Source: a virus. Taken from it: 32,506 nt of DNA. Position 1 is the first letter of the stretch. Every line of letters starts with the position of its first letter. Below are positions 29,817 through 32,506 of the stretch, piece after piece. Below the pieces are notes generated by a model. That model searched no databases and was not told the origin of the DNA. It saw nothing but the letters and a program-made list of their open reading frames with translations. Location: positions 1 through 32,506 of the IMG/VR virus record IMGVR_UViG_3300029319_000252. One strand, written 5' to 3'. A program made the translations under genes and the position numbers.

Positions 29817-30213
29817 GGCTTCGGCTCCTCTTCATCGCCTTCTCAATCTCGGCCTTCTGCCGCTTCGCGGTTTCGGCCTCAATCTCTCGAATCACCACGC
29901 TAGCATGGTGAATCACATCATACACATACGCAGGCTCATCCAAGAGCCTATCACTTCCGAAAGGCAAGACCTGATAATCCCGCCAGTCGGTGAACCACTG
30001 AATGACCATCATGGTTTCAGCGTCAATCTGTGACCAGGGGCACCGCCGAAGCGATGGGGCAAAATCGAAAGCCAGGTTCTGCGTCGTCTCATCGTCGCAA
30101 TTCCTAAACTCTCTTTTGTGGTCATGCTCTGCCGCCTCTGGCCCCCTGCATCTCGAGCATTTCCATTTTAGAGAGGCATGGCCACTCGAAAAGAATCGAG
30201 CAGCCAGCTCTAT
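29809..30213 (-). CDS. Tail assembly chaperone T domain, made by -1 frameshift (G-T fusion)
   Basis: This 134-codon open frame has no good start of its own: the first ATG is at 30012, yet the frame is open all the way back to the slippery site at 30213. It would be translated as the C-terminal part of a 253-residue G-T fusion after a -1 shift. It holds a possible zinc site (CSRC, then Cys39 and Cys58 in RRCPWSQID) and a helical, basic end (IEAETAKRQKAEIEKAMKRS). In lambda the G-T product helps load the tail tube on the tape measure. The next gene, the tape measure, starts within its last codons. Confidence 0.8.
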   Translation of the reverse strand: MELAARFFSSGHASLKWKCSRCRGPEAAEHDHKREFRNCDDETTQNLAFDFAPSLRRCPWSQIDAETMMVIQWFTDWRDYQVLPFGSDRLLDEPAYVYDVIHHASVVIREIEAETAKRQKAEIEKAMKRSRSRG

Positions 30214-30569
30214 TTTTTTCGGAGCCCCTCCGACAAAGTCGAGATTTCCGTTATTGCATTGTAGAGCTCATCGATCAAAGACTGCTCCCCACGATCCCAA
30301 AGCTCTGCGCCGTCAGCGATTGGCCTGTCTAGGATATCGGTGGCGCCGTCCAGTTTTACCACCCTGGCTTTGATAATCTTTTCAATTGCAGCCTCAGCCG
30401 CTTTCAAGCTTACCTTGCCGTCCTTGCCAATGCTTGCCCGCTGGGCTGCTCGAAGCTCGCCGCCCGTCATCGGCGCAAGCTCCGCGCTCATCTGCTCTTC
30501 TTCGGGCTTGTCCCGATTATCATTCCACTTTGGAACGTATACCCTCACGTCCTCTGCGTTGTATGTCAT
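30210..30569 (-). CDS. Tail assembly chaperone G
   Basis: This 119-residue protein is encoded between the tail tube and tape measure genes, where lambda gpG-like chaperones are found. The start MTYNAEDVRVYVPKWNDNRD is preceded by AAGGAAACCAAA, which favours the ATG at 30569 over one at 30605. The middle has a helical, charged segment (SLKAAEAAIEKIIKARVVK). The last codons read CGA AAA AAA TAG, a slippery stop. The same role as lambda G, coating the tape measure before tube assembly, is inferred from position and the frameshift arrangement. Confidence 0.78.
   Translation of the reverse strand: MTYNAEDVRVYVPKWNDNRDKPEEEQMSAELAPMTGGELRAAQRASIGKDGKVSLKAAEAAIEKIIKARVVKLDGATDILDRPIADGAELWDRGEQSLIDELYNAITEISTLSEGLRKK
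30213..30219 (-). other. -1 programmed ribosomal frameshift site A AAA AAA
   Basis: Seven As on the minus strand are arranged so that the 0-frame codons are AAA AAA followed at once by TAG. This is the canonical X XXY YYZ heptamer, and slipping one base back joins the T frame (29809-30213). The stop right after the site would help ribosomes pause. I did not find an obvious downstream pseudoknot by eye. Confidence 0.8.
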
Positions 30570-30589
30570 TTTGGTTTCCTTGTTTTTTG

Positions 30590-31804
30590 TTAGTCTTGAT
30601 TCCATGCGAGCGTTAGCTCATCGCTTCCGCTCGTTCCGAGTGCTGTGAAAGGCAAGCTCAAAACCGCTTCCTCTGATTCTGGAATTTCAATCCCTGCGAA
30701 ATCGATTTCAACCTTGCTCATCGTTGCCACCACTTTGTAGCCCGTTGTGCTGCCCATGGTCACTACCAGAGCCACGCTCGAGAAAGTTGGGTCATAGTTG
30801 GTAGCGGTCGGGTCAGTGCCGTTTAGCTGAACATATCGCTGGGCCAGTGACTTGATGAAGTCCTTTCTGGCTCGCACTGAGATGTTTCCCTTTACTGAAC
30901 GAAAGCCAGCCACGAAATCAGAAGTGCCTTTCTCAAAGGCTTCATCTGAAAGCGCCTTGATTCCGTTGGTGACGGTCACATCGAAAGAAGTCACCGGAAG
31001 TGAAACACTGTTAAGCGTCAGGCTTCCGCTGATTCCGTTGATTGGGCTTCCACCTGCTCCGGTCTCTGTGTATGTCTCCGGCGTCACCGCTTCACCTGTG
31101 GCATAGCTTCCGGAAGTAACTGTAAGCGTATCCGCCGCGCTTTTTGCTGTGACGATAGCGGAGCCCCCATTGATATCAATGCAGGAACCCACCATGAAAT
31201 TTACGCCGTCTCCAGAAACAAGAGGGACGGACGTGGCTGAAGGGGCAGAAGATGCGTGCGTGGTGCCGGTACCGGTCAACGCATAATTGAAGGCCCCGCC
31301 GCTGAAGCTGATTTTGGGTTCTTCGCCGCCGCTTGCGCTGATGCTCATCTCTTCAACGTATGCCCCAAATAGGTCTTCACGCAAAACGCCGTTGGCCGTC
31401 CGTGCGACTCGGCAAGTCGGCAAAGCGTTAGAATCTGAGAATTCGTAAGTCTTCGCGGTGCTGCCGCCGAAGCTGCCGCCCATGGCTGCTTCGATAAACG
31501 GGTCAATGTCTGGTGCCGTTGTGCTGCCCTTGGGTAGCAGATAGCTTTCGCAACTCCAGCTGATTTCCTGCTTGCCTGTGATTCGCTCTAGGACTGACCG
31601 GCTGGTGCGGCTGTCCATGCGGTCATTGCGTGCAACGGTGAACTCCATAGAAGACGATAGAACCTTGGCAGCATTGCTGCCAGAAAGGGCAATCTGATTG
31701 GCCGTGCCATATCGTCCGCCAGGATAATCGGTGCCTGAGTCTGTTTCTTTCTTGCAGAAAAATCGTAAGTTTCTGCCCAATGCGTGGTCTGTAGATGCGC
31801 CCAT
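30590..31804 (-). CDS. Tail tube protein
   Basis: This 404-residue protein has the features of a tail tube subunit: an N-terminal part (MEFTVARNDRMDSRTSRSVL, then ITGKQEISWSCESYLLPKGS) like other phage tube proteins, and a C-terminal half (INGISGSLTLNSVSLPVTSF, then RSVKGNISVRARKDF) rich in beta strands. A middle insert (about 175-260, for example TSVPLVSGDGVNFMVGSCID) looks like an extra beta domain, which may decorate the tube surface. It is larger than a minimal tube protein (about 150-200 residues). It lies between the tail terminator region and the chaperones, the usual place. Its start overlaps the stop of the previous gene (TAATG). Confidence 0.78.
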   Translation of the reverse strand: MGASTDHALGRNLRFFCKKETDSGTDYPGGRYGTANQIALSGSNAAKVLSSSMEFTVARNDRMDSRTSRSVLERITGKQEISWSCESYLLPKGSTTAPDIDPFIEAAMGGSFGGSTAKTYEFSDSNALPTCRVARTANGVLREDLFGAYVEEMSISASGGEEPKISFSGGAFNYALTGTGTTHASSAPSATSVPLVSGDGVNFMVGSCIDINGGSAIVTAKSAADTLTVTSGSYATGEAVTPETYTETGAGGSPINGISGSLTLNSVSLPVTSFDVTVTNGIKALSDEAFEKGTSDFVAGFRSVKGNISVRARKDFIKSLAQRYVQLNGTDPTATNYDPTFSSVALVVTMGSTTGYKVVATMSKVEIDFAGIEIPESEEAVLSLPFTALGTSGSDELTLAWNQD

Positions 31805-31998
31805 TATTCAGCTCCCTCGTTTTGTGTCTCTTCAGCCTTTGCGGCTTTTTTCGCTTTTTTCTTAACGGCTTCGAACCTGTCAGACTTGAGCAGCTGCTTC
31901 GCGTCTGCGTCCGGCAAATCTAAAACGTCTCCGTTTTTCAGCAAGCTGTCACCGTACCTAATCGCCGCTAAATCATCGCCCACATATTTGATTTTCAT
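31804..31998 (-). CDS. Small lysine-rich protein, unknown function
   Basis: This 64-residue protein begins with a beta-like part (MKIKYVGDDLAAIRYGDSLL) and has a lysine/alanine-rich C-terminus (EAVKKKAKKAAKAEETQNEG). It lies between the tail terminator and tail tube genes, with its stop overlapping the tube gene's ATG. Comparable small proteins at this place in other phages are head-tail joining or tube-capping factors, but no motif proves that here. Confidence 0.55.
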   Translation of the reverse strand: MKIKYVGDDLAAIRYGDSLLKNGDVLDLPDADAKQLLKSDRFEAVKKKAKKAAKAEETQNEGAE

Positions 31999-32001
31999 TT
32001 T

Positions 32002-32457
32002 CTAACTCGCTGCCGTTGTTCGAATGTATTTTATCTGGGTCTGCATCACGAAACTACCATCACCATAGGCGTCAGGGTCGCCTTCGTCCGTGTCGACGCT
32101 TACCGCCGTGGTGCTGATTGCGTTGGCGCCGCGCGTGGTGTCCACGTTTAAGACTGCAATCACATCATCAATCAGATTGTTAATCTTCGTCTGACGCTCG
32201 CCCAGTGTGTTGCCTGCGATATGCCCAATCACCGTGACGTTCATGGTGCTGTACATGTTGCCACCCGGTTGGTGCTGGAAGCTTTCAGACGTGGGCACGT
32301 AGCCAATAAAAGGCCGCTCGCCCGTTTTCACGTCGAAATAGCCGCGCGCCAGAGCCTGGACGGTGGTCACGGTCGTTTTGTAGCCGTTGCCCGTGGTCAC
32401 GCCCTCGAACGTTGTCTGAAGGTTCTCAAGAATCAGCTTCCTTGTTGGCGTCCCCAT
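32002..32457 (-). CDS. Tail terminator-like protein
   Basis: This 151-residue protein is the complete copy of the one cut by the left edge. It begins MGTPTRKLILENLQTTFEG and has a strand-rich middle (NMYSTMNVTVIGHIAGNTLG), then a helix (RQTKINNLIDDVIAVLNVD) and a final beta part ending QIKYIRTTAAS. This general layout fits the small tail terminator or tail completion proteins that lie between gp10-like and tube genes. The neighbours agree. The assignment is by position and shape rather than by a signature motif. Confidence 0.6.
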   Translation of the reverse strand: MGTPTRKLILENLQTTFEGVTTGNGYKTTVTTVQALARGYFDVKTGERPFIGYVPTSESFQHQPGGNMYSTMNVTVIGHIAGNTLGERQTKINNLIDDVIAVLNVDTTRGANAISTTAVSVDTDEGDPDAYGDGSFVMQTQIKYIRTTAAS

Positions 32458-32506
32458 ATCAGCCCGCCTTGCCCATTGCTGTTACGACGGCACCGCCGGT
32501 GATTTC
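32207..32506. repeat. Terminal direct repeat, right copy
   Basis: This is the partner of bases 1-300: same length, no gaps and about 30 substitutions by hand count. The encoded protein parts are identical in both copies. It marks the join of the circular map. Confidence 0.85.
32459..32506 (-). CDS. C-terminal end of the gp10-like protein (second copy)
   Basis: Only the last 15 codons and stop are inside the window. They encode the same residues (EITGGAVVTAMGKAG) as the end of the full gene at 253-849. The stop codon is TGA here and TAA in the full copy. This confirms that gene order continues across the window ends. Confidence 0.7.
   Translation of the reverse strand, partial: EITGGAVVTAMGKAG

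Noticed and set aside
1-32506. Search for integrase, CI-type repressor, tRNA genes, attachment sites and CRISPR arrays
   Set aside because: None was found by reading both strands. Absence of an integrase suggests, but does not prove, a lytic phage.

Overview
The window is an essentially complete genome of a tailed double-stranded DNA phage (Caudoviricetes). A tail tube gene, a G/T frameshift chaperone pair, a 513-residue tape measure and no sheath gene point to a siphovirus-like virion. Bases 1-300 align without gaps to 32207-32506 at about 90% identity. The contig therefore appears to close on itself into a circular map of about 32.2 kb, with the two ends coming from slightly different strains. 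I see no integrase, CI-like repressor or tRNA, so nothing shows a temperate life style. The host cannot be named from sequence. The M15-type endolysin, simple lysis cassette and Mu/XkdF-like head genes fit a bacterial host, perhaps Gram-negative.

Layout. (1) One very long leftward (minus strand) late unit starts near 9960. It runs through a small PD-(D/E)XK nuclease, terminase small and large subunits, MuF head protein, portal, an XkdF-type protease fused to a glycosylase-like domain, scaffold, decoration protein, major capsid and head-tail joining genes to the left end. It continues from the right end (32506) through tail terminator, tail tube, G/GT chaperones, tape measure, distal tail protein, baseplate hub/tip protein, fibre proteins and a three-lectin-domain protein, and finishes with holin and endolysin at 19088. 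(2) A second leftward unit (13952 to 10533) encodes a C5-cytosine methyltransferase, a ribbon-helix-helix protein, a primase-helicase and a small zinc ribbon. (3) A rightward early unit (14053 to 18951) carries zinc-finger proteins, a Sak4-type recombinase, its DUF669 partner, a Cas4-like exonuclease and a string of very small, mostly membrane, proteins. Units 2 and 3 diverge from a control region with a perfect 14-bp palindrome (13978-13991). Units 1 and 3 converge on a structured junction (18957-19084). A 592-bp gene-free, partly AT-rich stretch (9941-10532) with inverted and direct repeats is the best origin candidate.

Function. The Sak4, DUF669 and exonuclease genes form a recombination module, with related GC-rich hairpins in front of the first and last genes. 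The primase-helicase and recombination module would make DNA concatemers, the methyltransferase would protect them, and the terminase would package them.

Most notable: (a) a 195-codon ORF in the +1 frame inside the methyltransferase, carrying its own conserved motifs, which suggests real dual coding; (b) a canonical A AAA AAA -1 frameshift site joining the tail chaperones; (c) a 592-residue multi-domain protease whose last domain segment appears to have moved to the start of the scaffold gene, with a near-consensus promoter between them; (d) paired hairpins around the recombination genes; (e) several genes under 60 codons. All calls are from reading the sequence; no database search was run.
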